Part shown: positions 36,614 to 43,924 of the stretch, one piece after another
Layout: every line of letters begins with the position of its first letter
Numbering within the stretch: position 1 is the stretch's first letter
NCBI GenBank assembly: GCA_022649665.1
Contig: JALCOL010000004.1
Location: 124,001-188,000 of the forward strand
Length of the DNA: 64,000 nucleotides
From: Enterococcaceae bacterium
GTDB lineage: Bacteria > Bacillota > Bacilli > Lactobacillales > Enterococcaceae
Reading direction: 5' to 3'
Notes under the pieces: generated by a model
What the model was told of the DNA's origin: nothing
The model's input: the letters and a program-made list of their open reading frames with translations, nothing else
Databases searched by the model: none
Translations under genes and position numbers: made by a program

Positions 36614-38113
36614 ATGACGAAAGAAAACCTTTCTGTTCCCACATTGATCATTATTATCGCGACGACGGTCTACTCTTTTTCCAGCATGTCGACCGCGTTT
36701 TATATGATGGGGATCAAATCACTGCTTTGGTTCGTGATCAGCTGTCTTTTTTATTTTGTTCCTTATACGTTGATCGTTGCGCAATATACCCGCAAATACG
36801 GTGACCGCTACGGCACGATCTATGACTGGCTGCGCGAGTCGCTCTCGCCCAAAGCGGCATTTGTGACGATCTGTCTATGGTATTGCGGGTATTTTACTTG
36901 GATCATCAGCTTGTTCATGAAGCTTGCGATCCCGCTGTCGATCCTGCTTTTCGGGGAAGACATCACGACGCATGCGACGCTTTTCGGCTTGCCGACACAA
37001 TATTCGATGGCGCTTTTTGCGATCATGGCACTTTTTTTGATCACTTGGCTGACGAGTCGCGGCTTTCAGCACATCATTTCGTTTCTCAAAGTCAGCAGTT
37101 TTGCGATGATCTTCCTGCTGTTTCTTTCGATCGCGAGCAATGGCCTTTTGATCAGCCGCCATCCACATGAGTTTCTGCCAAATCTCGTGCAGAGCTTCCA
37201 GATGCCGAGCTTTTTCAAAGGAACCAATAATCATCTTTTGTCTCAACTGCCCTTTTTTATTTTTTCGATCACGGCATTTGGCGGTGTGGATACTGTTGCA
37301 TCGCTTGCAGACCGGACAACCGGGAGCCGCAGCAGATTTCCGAAAGCGCTGCTTTACAGCTTAGGGATCGTGATCGCGCTTTATCTCGGCGGGATCGTTC
37401 TCTGGAGCGGCGCACATGATCTAAGTGTTTTGCGGGCGCAAAATCACGTACATCTCGGCAATTTGATGTATACCCTGATGGGCGAGCTGGCGCAGCGTTT
37501 GACCGAAACATTCAGCTTGTCTGCGCCGCACGCGGCGCTTTTATTCCAGCTGTTCATCCGCTATACCGCGTTCACGCTTTTCACCAGCTATCTCGGGCTG
37601 CTCTCCTCGATCACATATGGACCGCTGAAAAGCTTGGTCACTGGTACGCCGAAAGCGCTCTGGCCGGGGAGGACAGCTGAATTGAATGCACATAAAATGC
37701 CGGCAAGGGCGCTGTGGTGTCAAGCCGCTGTCGTGGCGTTTTGCATTTTGCTCTTGTCGTTCAACAGCCGTTTGCTCGGCAACTTGTTCAACCAGCTGAC
37801 ATATATGACGGATGTCGCGCGCGCCTTGCCTTATTTTGTCGTAGCAATGAGCTATCCGTTTTTCTTGAAAAAAGCGATCATTCCGCTGGAAAAGATGATC
37901 ATCCCGAATCAAAAAGCCAATGTTTTTTTGGCGCACAGTGTTTGTCTATGCATTTTGATCGCGGTTGCGTTTCAAATCTGGCAGCCGCTGATGACGAAAA
38001 GCTACCAAGACGCTTTTTCCTTGATTTTAGGACCGGCAGCATTTATATTTTTGGCGGAACGGCTTTTCCAAAAGTTTGAAAAACGCGCTGCACTTCGGTT
38101 GGAAAAGATGTGA
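36614..38113 (+). CDS. APC-superfamily amino acid permease, YjeM-like
   Basis: A 499-residue membrane protein with about twelve hydrophobic segments. The layout of the glutamate/GABA-antiporter branch of the APC superfamily is seen in its opening (LSVPTLIIIIATTVYSFSSM), GTIYDWLRESLSPKAAF, and ITAFGGVDTVASLADRT. E. coli YjeM is the nearest form I recognise. Substrate is unknown. GGAGG precedes ATG. The next gene, cbiX, starts four bases after its stop, so the permease is the first gene of a siroheme-synthesis operon. That is unusual, and a sulfur-amino-acid or tetrapyrrole-precursor substrate is worth considering (inference). Confidence 0.82.
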   Translation: MTKENLSVPTLIIIIATTVYSFSSMSTAFYMMGIKSLLWFVISCLFYFVPYTLIVAQYTRKYGDRYGTIYDWLRESLSPKAAFVTICLWYCGYFTWIISLFMKLAIPLSILLFGEDITTHATLFGLPTQYSMALFAIMALFLITWLTSRGFQHIISFLKVSSFAMIFLLFLSIASNGLLISRHPHEFLPNLVQSFQMPSFFKGTNNHLLSQLPFFIFSITAFGGVDTVASLADRTTGSRSRFPKALLYSLGIVIALYLGGIVLWSGAHDLSVLRAQNHVHLGNLMYTLMGELAQRLTETFSLSAPHAALLFQLFIRYTAFTLFTSYLGLLSSITYGPLKSLVTGTPKALWPGRTAELNAHKMPARALWCQAAVVAFCILLLSFNSRLLGNLFNQLTYMTDVARALPYFVVAMSYPFFLKKAIIPLEKMIIPNQKANVFLAHSVCLCILIAVAFQIWQPLMTKSYQDAFSLILGPAAFIFLAERLFQKFEKRAALRLEKM

Positions 38114-38117
38114 GCAA

Positions 38118-38810
38118 ATGAAGACAATGATCGTTTATGTGATCCACGGCAGAAAAAGCGGAAGCACGCTGGAACTTGTGAGCGCGATCCGCAAAGCCGG
38201 CGCCTGCGTGGATTTCCCGCAGTGCATCGTTTATTTGAAAGGAACCGAAGATCCGCTTGAAACAGCGCTCCAGAGGGCTGGCGCGCGCCATTTGGTGATC
38301 GTGCCGCTCCTGCTTTATCCGGCGGGGCACTTTTGCGCGGAACTGCCGCGGCGGATCAAAGCCGCTTTGCCGCAAGGGGCCACGTTCGAGATCTTGCCGC
38401 CGCTTGGAAAAAGCCGCGCCCTCGCCAACTATCTGCAGCAAAAGTTTGCGGCTGCGCAGCGGAAATTTCCCAGTCGGACCTTTTTATTGGTCAATCATGG
38501 TTCGTCGCAATTTGCAGGACCGCAAAATGAACTGCAGCAGCTGGCAGACCAGCTTTCTGGTGCCCTTGCTGTTCCAGTCGCAGCAGTCGGCCTTCATCCG
38601 GCGCCGCTTTTGCCGCAATGCTTGGCGGGACACACAGCACCGCTGCTGATCCAGCCGATTTTTTTGACGAATGGCCGCTTAGTACAGACACTCAGCCAAA
38701 CCGTCAAAGCGATCCGGCCGAATGATCGCCTCTTATCGCCGCTTGCGGACTCCGGAGTACTTGCGGCAATGATTTCAGAACGTTTGGAGGGATGCGCATG
38801 TATCCGGTAA
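38118..38810 (+). CDS. Sirohydrochlorin chelatase (CbiX/SirB)
   Basis: A 230-residue class II chelatase that inserts Fe2+ (or Co2+) into sirohydrochlorin, the last step of siroheme synthesis. Two related halves are visible. The first has VYVIHGRKSG with active-site His10 and IVPLLLYPAGHFCAELPRRI. The second has LLVNHGSSQ and IQPIFLTNGRLVQ. This is the two-domain form. The siroheme context (met8, hemC, hemD and a downstream sulfite reductase) favours Fe2+ insertion. The RBS is weak, and translation probably couples to the permease four bases upstream. It overlaps met8 by 13 bases. Confidence 0.88.
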   Translation: MKTMIVYVIHGRKSGSTLELVSAIRKAGACVDFPQCIVYLKGTEDPLETALQRAGARHLVIVPLLLYPAGHFCAELPRRIKAALPQGATFEILPPLGKSRALANYLQQKFAAAQRKFPSRTFLLVNHGSSQFAGPQNELQQLADQLSGALAVPVAAVGLHPAPLLPQCLAGHTAPLLIQPIFLTNGRLVQTLSQTVKAIRPNDRLLSPLADSGVLAAMISERLEGCACIR

Positions 38811-39247
38811 TGCTCGATATCCGCCGTTTCAAAGTTTTGATCATCGGCGGCGGGAAAATCGGCACGCGAAAAACAAACGGGATCTTGGAAGCCGGCGGAA
38901 GCGCGACCGTGATCGCGCCGCATGTTTCTGATACGATCCAGCAGCTGGCGGCGGATGACAAGATCATCCTTAAAAGGCGGGCATTTGCCGCCGGCGACAC
39001 GCGGGGTTTCGATTTGATTTTTCTGTGCACGGATGATCCGCTGGTGCACCGCGCAGCTGAAAAAGAAGTCGGCCCGCATCAATTGATCAATGATACAATG
39101 AAGAAGGCAAGCAGCAACTTTTATAATATGGGTGTCCTCACGGAAAATGAAGTTGTGCTGGCCGTGTCGACATTAGGAAAATCGCCGGCACATACGAAGA
39201 AAGTGCTCGAGAAACTGAAAAAATCTGCAGCAGATCTGCTGCAGTGA
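38798..39247 (+). CDS. Precorrin-2 dehydrogenase (Met8/YlnF-like)
   Basis: A 149-residue NAD-dependent dehydrogenase that oxidises precorrin-2 to sirohydrochlorin. The nucleotide-binding loop LIIGGGKIGTRK starts at residue 14, and FLCTDDPLVHRAAEKEV and ASNFYNMGVL-like segments match the CysG N-terminal domain and Bacillus YlnF. It is shorter than Met8 from yeast and lacks a separate chelatase domain, which fits CbiX being encoded next door. TTGGAGG sets ATG 38798 as the start; ATG 38792 touches the Shine-Dalgarno. Confidence 0.9.
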   Translation: MYPVMLDIRRFKVLIIGGGKIGTRKTNGILEAGGSATVIAPHVSDTIQQLAADDKIILKRRAFAAGDTRGFDLIFLCTDDPLVHRAAEKEVGPHQLINDTMKKASSNFYNMGVLTENEVVLAVSTLGKSPAHTKKVLEKLKKSAADLLQ

Positions 39248-39259
39248 GGAGGAATCGCG

Positions 39260-40135
39260 GTGAAAACGCTCAAATTGGGGACCCGGACAAGTCCGCTCGC
39301 ATTGAAACAAGCGCAGATCGCGATCGATGCGCTCCAAGCGATCGCTCCGGCTGTCAAGATCGAGATCGTCGGGGTTTCGACGAAAGGGGATCGGCTGAAG
39401 TCCGCTTCACTGACGAAAATCGGCGGAAAAGGCGTATTCGTCAAAGAAATCGAACACCAGCTGTTAGCAGGAACGATCGATTTTGCAGTACACAGTTTGA
39501 AAGATGTGCCAGCCAAGATCCCGGCGGAACTGACGATCGCTGCGATGCCGCCGCGCGCCGATCCGTTCGATTGCCTGGTATTGGCACCGGGAGCGGACTT
39601 GCGAGCGCCGCTTGTGATCGGAACGAGCAGCATTCGCCGCCAGAAGCAATTAGCGGCAGCTTATCCAAAATTTTCATTTGTGCCGATCCGCGGGAATATC
39701 GAAACGCGTCTCCGAAAAATCAGCAGTGAGAATCTAGGCGGAACGATCCTCGCCGCTGCGGGGATCGAGCGGATGGGGTATCTCGCAAATCTCGAAAATG
39801 CACATCTTTTGCCGCCGGAGATCTGCGTGCCGGCAGTCGGCCAAGGCATCTTGGCGGTCGAATGCCGCAATGAGGACGCGGCACTGTGCCGATTGCTTGC
39901 CCAGATCAACGATCCGCTGACCGCTGAAGCCGGAAGAGCAGAACGCTTCTTTTTAGCGGCGATGAATGGAAATTGCGAATTGCCGATCGGTGCGTTTGCG
40001 CGCAAAGAGCGCGCAGACCAGTGGGCATTTTCAGCCTTTTTGGCAAAAGATCGCGTAAGCCGCGGGAAAACGCTGCATCTATGCGGAGCTGATCCGCTGA
40101 AACTGGCAGAAGAAGCAAAGGAGCAGCTGTTATGA
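39260..40135 (+). CDS. hemC: Porphobilinogen deaminase (hydroxymethylbilane synthase)
   Basis: HemC joins four porphobilinogen molecules into hydroxymethylbilane. The 291-residue protein has LKLGTRTSPLALKQAQIAID at its start, VHSLKDVPAKIP, IGTSSIRRQKQLAAAYP, and NGNCELPIGAF with the dipyrromethane-binding Cys239. All substrate-binding arginines of the SSIRR motif are visible. GTG start behind GAGGAGG. The stop overlaps hemD by four bases. HemA, HemL and HemB, needed to make porphobilinogen, are not in the window. Confidence 0.95.
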   Translation: MKTLKLGTRTSPLALKQAQIAIDALQAIAPAVKIEIVGVSTKGDRLKSASLTKIGGKGVFVKEIEHQLLAGTIDFAVHSLKDVPAKIPAELTIAAMPPRADPFDCLVLAPGADLRAPLVIGTSSIRRQKQLAAAYPKFSFVPIRGNIETRLRKISSENLGGTILAAAGIERMGYLANLENAHLLPPEICVPAVGQGILAVECRNEDAALCRLLAQINDPLTAEAGRAERFFLAAMNGNCELPIGAFARKERADQWAFSAFLAKDRVSRGKTLHLCGADPLKLAEEAKEQLL

Positions 40136-40791
40136 AAAAAAGAATACTGCTGACCCGAACAGAACAAAAAAATCAAGCAGATTCCCGACGCTTTGCAGCA
40201 TTGGGATATAAAAGCTGCATGGTATCGCTGAGTGAATTCGTGTTCGCTCCGGCGACGCCGCGGCTCAAACAAACAATCAATCGCGCCGATTGGTTGTTTT
40301 TTACTAGCCAAACACCAGTCCGTTACGTCTTAGCGCTCACCGAGACGGCGAAAAAGATCGCAGTCATCGGGGAGCAAACCGCTGAAGCAGTTAAAAAAGC
40401 CGGGGCGGCGGTCGATTTTATCAGTCCTGAAGCAACGAAAGCCGCTTTGATCCGTACGTGGCAAACCCGCTTTTCAGCCGGACAGCATATTTTTTATCCG
40501 AAAAGCCAGCTGGCTGATGATTTTTTAGAACAAGAACTAGGCAGGCGGCACGCGGTCGCCAGTGCCGTCGTGTATCAAAACCGTTTCCCCGCGTCAAGCC
40601 GCAAGAAACTGCGCGCCCTTTTGGCGGCACGAAGGATCGATGCCGTGTATTTGGCAAGCCCTTCAGCTTGGCGGCGCTTTTTCAGCGTATACCAGCCGTT
40701 TTCTCAAACCGTTCCGCTGGAGATCTTTGTGATCGGAACAGCGACACAAGCGGCTGTTCACAAAGCTGGTTTTACTGCCAAGATTCTTTGA
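40132..40791 (+). CDS. hemD: Uroporphyrinogen-III synthase
   Basis: HemD cyclises hydroxymethylbilane with inversion of ring D to give uroporphyrinogen III. The 219-residue protein is weakly conserved, as usual for the family. Supporting motifs are KRILLTRTEQKN at the start, WLFFTSQTPVRYVL, IAVIGEQTAEAVKKAG (the central GxxTA-type motif) and VYLASPSAWRRFF. The ATGA overlap with hemC and operon context make it secure. It is the last gene of the permease-siroheme operon. Confidence 0.9.
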   Translation: MKKRILLTRTEQKNQADSRRFAALGYKSCMVSLSEFVFAPATPRLKQTINRADWLFFTSQTPVRYVLALTETAKKIAVIGEQTAEAVKKAGAAVDFISPEATKAALIRTWQTRFSAGQHIFYPKSQLADDFLEQELGRRHAVASAVVYQNRFPASSRKKLRALLAARRIDAVYLASPSAWRRFFSVYQPFSQTVPLEIFVIGTATQAAVHKAGFTAKIL

Positions 40792-40825
40792 ACATGAAAA
40801 AATTTCAGCAAATTTCCAACTGTGT

Positions 40826-40842
40826 GATAGGTTATTCTTATC
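40826..40842. promoter_or_regulatory. Second candidate LysR-type site after hemD
   Basis: GATAG-GTTATTC-TTATC is an imperfect inverted repeat of the same ATAG-N7-TAT form as the site at 41049. It is not next to an obvious promoter, so its role is unclear. Confidence 0.3.
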
Positions 40843-40952
40843 GCATTTTAATGCACGCAGATCAGCGGGAAAACAAGGAGTGGACAGTTAGTATAAATAA
40901 CGTTTTTTTTATATAAAAACGTTTATATACTGGATGATATCAATATATGATA
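40843..40952. other. AT-rich intergenic stretch without a gene
   Basis: No open frame with an RBS is convincing here. An AAGGAG at about 40875 is followed by no usable start. A near-palindrome of A/T runs around ACG (ACGTTTTT and AAAAACGT, 40897-40924) could form a weak hairpin. Confidence 0.4.
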
Positions 40953-40979
40953 ACGAGCGTTTCCGCGCTCGTTTTTTTT
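40953..40979 (+). terminator. Terminator after the hemD operon
   Basis: ACGAGCG (40953-40959) pairs with CGCTCGT (40966-40972) across TTTCCG, followed by eight T. Confidence 0.85.
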
Positions 40980-41035
40980 GTATCCGCACGGAGCTGCAGT
41001 CGGATTTTCGTATAAAAAGCGAGAAAAATACAAAA

Positions 41036-41065
41036 ATCGCAGAAATGCGATAGAAGAATCCTATC
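41036..41065. promoter_or_regulatory. Candidate LysR-type operator of the sulfate operon
   Basis: A perfect inverted repeat GATAG-AAGAATC-CTATC (41049-41065) holds a T-N11-A core and ends 10 bases before the -35. A second inverted repeat, ATCGC-N6-GCGAT (41036-41051), overlaps it. LysR-type activators usually bind just upstream of the -35, and the operon encodes two such regulators. Confidence 0.6.
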
Positions 41066-41075
41066 TGTATTATCA

Positions 41076-41104
41076 TTGACTTCACATCAAAATCACGTTA
41101 TTCT
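41076..41104 (+). promoter_or_regulatory. Promoter of the sulfate assimilation operon
   Basis: TTGACT (41076-41081) and TATTCT (41099-41104) are 17 bases apart. Transcription would start near 41111, just before the T-box leader. Confidence 0.75.
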
Positions 41105-41110
41105 TTCGAA

Positions 41111-41362
41111 AATAAAACAATCCAATACATTGACGAGAAGAGTAGCTGAGGACATAAATCCAGAGACCCCGGATGGTGAAAAAGGGGAAGAGTGAAATCA
41201 GCGAAGATGAGCTCCGAGTAATCAAACGGTTTCCGCTGTTTGAACGGTTCGCGACCGATACCAGCGGCAAAGATATTAATGGCTGCAAATTAATATGAAT
41301 TTGGGTGGTACCGCGCGAAGTCGTCCCTTTATCTGACTATTACAGATAAAGGGACTTTTTTT
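41111..41362 (+). ncRNA. T-box leader, probably tRNA-Met responsive
   Basis: The leader has the standard T-box parts. Stem I carries the AGTA bulge (41141-41144), a GCTGA/TCAGC helix above it, and GAA-G-ATG-A (41203-41210) on the opposite side. The distal AGAGACCCCGGATGGTGAA loop lies between them. The T-box sequence GGGTGGTACCGCG is at 41303-41315. The terminator GTCCCTTTATCTG / CAGATAAAGGGAC (41323-41355) is followed by seven T. The antiterminator bulge TGGT would pair with an A discriminator base. That fits tRNA-Met and the ATG specifier, whereas tRNA-Cys (U73) would need TGGA and tRNA-Asp (G73) TGGC. T-box identity is firm; the amino acid is inferred. Confidence 0.9.
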
Positions 41363-41381
41363 ATTTTGGAGGTGGATCAAG

Positions 41382-42242
41382 ATGAACATCAAGCAAATCA
41401 AATATGTTTTAGCGGTCGCCGACTGCGGCAGCTTCCGTGAAGCTGCGAAACAAATGAAAGTGACCCAGCCTTCGCTTTCGCACGGCATCAAAGAGCTGGA
41501 AAAAGAATTGGAACTGCCGCTCTTGATCCGAACGAATCGCGGTGCTTTTTTAACGAAAAGCGGCCAAGAATTTTATCGCGATGCTGAAAGGATCGTTTAT
41601 CAGCTGGAACGGCTGCAAGGAAACTTCAGCGAGGTGCCGCAAACCGCTGGACTGCGGATCGCTCATCAGCATTTTTATTTCGTTGCGCAAGCGGTCGACC
41701 GGCTTCTTAAAGGCGATTCGCACTGCCGACAGATCGAACTCGCAGAATATCAGCGCGCCGCGGTCATCAAAGATGTCGCAGATTCCCGCAGCGAAATTGG
41801 GATCATCCGTTATTCGGCAGCTGAAAAAAATGAAGTAGCGCAGCAGTTGGAACGTCGCGGACTGACTTGCCGACTTTTGGAAAAGCAGCCGACAGTGGTT
41901 TATGTCAGCGAAGATCATCCGCTGGTGCAGCAAAAAAATCTCGCGCCGCAAGCATTGGCAGCTTATCCGGAGGCCCAGCTGGTCGAGCCTAATGGTCCAA
42001 CAAGAAACAGCCACTTGCATAAACAGGTGATTGAAGCGACTGACCGCGGCACGCTTTTCGGGATCTTGCAGCACACAAATGCCTACACGATCGGCTGCCG
42101 CCTTTTCGCTGAACGACCGCTTCGCTCGCTGGTCTGCGAACCGGAAAAAAACGAGATTGGGCTGCTTACTAGAAAAAATCTGCCGCTTTCACTCAGCGGG
42201 GCACAATTTATCCGCGAATTGTATGAAATGTTGAAGGCATGA
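41382..42242 (+). CDS. LysR-family regulator 1 of sulfate assimilation
   Basis: A 286-residue LysR-type transcription regulator. The winged helix-turn-helix is at residues 1-60 (IKQIKYVLAVADCGSFREAA, TQPSLSHGIKELEKELELPL), followed by a periplasmic-binding-like effector domain. It is the first gene behind the T-box, so its own synthesis is linked to tRNA charging. It is closely similar in layout to the second LysR gene at 52139. It probably senses a sulfur or APS-type signal, like CysL or Cbl, but the ligand is not evident. RBS GGAGG, ATG 41382. Confidence 0.9.
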   Translation: MNIKQIKYVLAVADCGSFREAAKQMKVTQPSLSHGIKELEKELELPLLIRTNRGAFLTKSGQEFYRDAERIVYQLERLQGNFSEVPQTAGLRIAHQHFYFVAQAVDRLLKGDSHCRQIELAEYQRAAVIKDVADSRSEIGIIRYSAAEKNEVAQQLERRGLTCRLLEKQPTVVYVSEDHPLVQQKNLAPQALAAYPEAQLVEPNGPTRNSHLHKQVIEATDRGTLFGILQHTNAYTIGCRLFAERPLRSLVCEPEKNEIGLLTRKNLPLSLSGAQFIRELYEMLKA

Positions 42243-42273
42243 AGCAGCACCAAAAACTTTGGGAGGGATGAAA

Positions 42274-43086
42274 ATGAAAAAAGAATTGATTCCCGGCCGC
42301 GGGATAAGCACGGTGATCACCTTGATCAGTTTGACGATCGTCATTTTGATCCCTTTTACGTCGCTGATCATCGACGGTGCCGCGATCGGCTGGCATGAGT
42401 TTTGGCAAGTCACGCTTGATGCACGCGTTTTAGCCAGCTACTGGGTCAGTTTGCGCGGGGCATTTTTGGCCGCTTTGATCAATACGATCGTCGGCACGGT
42501 CATTGCTTGGGTATTGACCTTTTACCAGTTCCCGGGCCGCAAGTTGATCGATAACCTGCTGGAGCTGCCATTTGTTCTGCCGACAGCGGTCGCCGGGATC
42601 GCGCTGGCATATTTGTTTTCGGACAAGGGCTGGTTCGGGCAGCTGCTGGCACCGCTGAACATCAAAGTTTCTTATACTTTTGCGGGAATCGTGATCGCAA
42701 TGATCTTTGTCACGATCCCTTTCGTCGTCCGCGAGCTGCAGCCGATCATGGAGCAGCTCGATCCCGCTGATCAGGAAGCCGCACTTCTTTTGGGCGCAGG
42801 GACGTTCACGATCCTCAGAAAACTGATCTTTCCGGAGATCTTTCCGGCGATGCTCGCAGGCTTCGGTTTGGCGTTTGCCAGAAGTCTCGGAGAGTACGGC
42901 AGCATCGTCTTTATCGCCGGCAATCAGCCGTACAAAACGGAGATCACGCCGCTTTTGATCATGTTCAAATTGCAGGAGCACGCTTACGCGAGTGCGACTT
43001 GCATCGCGATCGTGATGCTGCTGTTTTCTTTTTTTATTACGTACTTGATCCATCATATCCAGCAGAAAATCAAACGAGAGGCGTGA
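42274..43086 (+). CDS. cysT: Sulfate ABC transporter permease CysT
   Basis: One of two membrane subunits of the sulfate/thiosulfate importer. The 270-residue protein has about six membrane segments and a binding-protein-dependent transport EAA loop (DQEAALLLGAGTFTILRKLI). LPTAVAGIALAYLF and LARSLGEYGSIVFIAGN-like stretches are typical of CysT/CysU. ATG 42274 follows GGGAGGG at good spacing. Partners are CysW, CysA and the binding protein at the operon's 3' end. Confidence 0.93.
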   Translation: MKKELIPGRGISTVITLISLTIVILIPFTSLIIDGAAIGWHEFWQVTLDARVLASYWVSLRGAFLAALINTIVGTVIAWVLTFYQFPGRKLIDNLLELPFVLPTAVAGIALAYLFSDKGWFGQLLAPLNIKVSYTFAGIVIAMIFVTIPFVVRELQPIMEQLDPADQEAALLLGAGTFTILRKLIFPEIFPAMLAGFGLAFARSLGEYGSIVFIAGNQPYKTEITPLLIMFKLQEHAYASATCIAIVMLLFSFFITYLIHHIQQKIKREA

Positions 43087-43090
43087 GAGG

Positions 43091-43924
43091 ATGCTCATTT
43101 TGCAATCGAAAAAAGTCAAAAGGATCTTGATCGGCTTTGTCTGGCTCTTCGTGCTGCTTTTGATGCTTACGCCGCTGCTCTTTATTTTTATCAGCGCATT
43201 CAAAAGCGGCCCCAGCCATTATCTGCACGTGCTGCGCGATACGTTTACACTGGCCGCGGTGAAACTGACTCTTGCCGCAACGATTCTTTCCGTCGTGTTC
43301 AATACGATTTTTGGGTTGAGCGCAGCTTGGCTGGTCACTTTTTATGATTTTAAAGGGAAAGTGCTGCTGAATACGTTGATCGATCTGCCGTTTTCGGTGT
43401 CACCGGTGATCGCCGGTTTGATCTTTGTATTGACGTTCGGCCGCACCGGCTGGGCGTACCCGCTGTTAGCACATTTCGATATCCAGATCATTTTTGCCAA
43501 ACCAGCGATTTTTCTGGCAACGATCTTCGTGACTTTTCCTTTCGTCGCCCGCGAGCTGATCCCGTTTTTAGCGGTCCGCGGCCGCGAAGAAGAACAGACG
43601 GCGGCATTTTTAGGCGGGAATTTAGTGACGATCTTCCGCGAGATCACTTATCCGGCGATCAAGCGTCCGCTCATGTACGGCGTCGTGCTGGCCACGGCGC
43701 GCGCAATGGGCGAATTCGGGGCGGTCGCAGTTGTTTCCGGGAATATCCGCGGCGAAACGCAGACGCTGCCGCTTTTAGTCGAAGCACTTTATAACGAGTT
43801 CAAGATCAGCGATGCGTTTGCTGTGGCAACGATCCTCGTATTTTTCTCTTGCGTCATCATGATCTTAAAGGGCCGGATCGATCAGAAAAAAAGAAAGGCG
43901 GACGAGCAATGTATATCGAATTAG
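43091..43924 (+). CDS. cysW: Sulfate ABC transporter permease CysW
   Basis: The second membrane subunit, 277 residues, about six membrane segments. The EAA-type loop is REEEQTAAFLGGNLVTIFRE; ATARAMGEFGAVAVVSGN and LPFSVSPVIAGLIFVL match CysW. It starts four bases after cysT and its last codons overlap cysA by 16 bases. Its final segment is followed by a basic tail (GRIDQKKRKADEQ). Confidence 0.93.
   Translation: MLILQSKKVKRILIGFVWLFVLLLMLTPLLFIFISAFKSGPSHYLHVLRDTFTLAAVKLTLAATILSVVFNTIFGLSAAWLVTFYDFKGKVLLNTLIDLPFSVSPVIAGLIFVLTFGRTGWAYPLLAHFDIQIIFAKPAIFLATIFVTFPFVARELIPFLAVRGREEEQTAAFLGGNLVTIFREITYPAIKRPLMYGVVLATARAMGEFGAVAVVSGNIRGETQTLPLLVEALYNEFKISDAFAVATILVFFSCVIMILKGRIDQKKRKADEQCISN

Noticed and set aside
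41111-41362. Cysteine T-box
   Set aside because: The antiterminator bulge is TGGT rather than the TGGA needed for a U73 discriminator, and no TGC or TGT sits at the specifier position.
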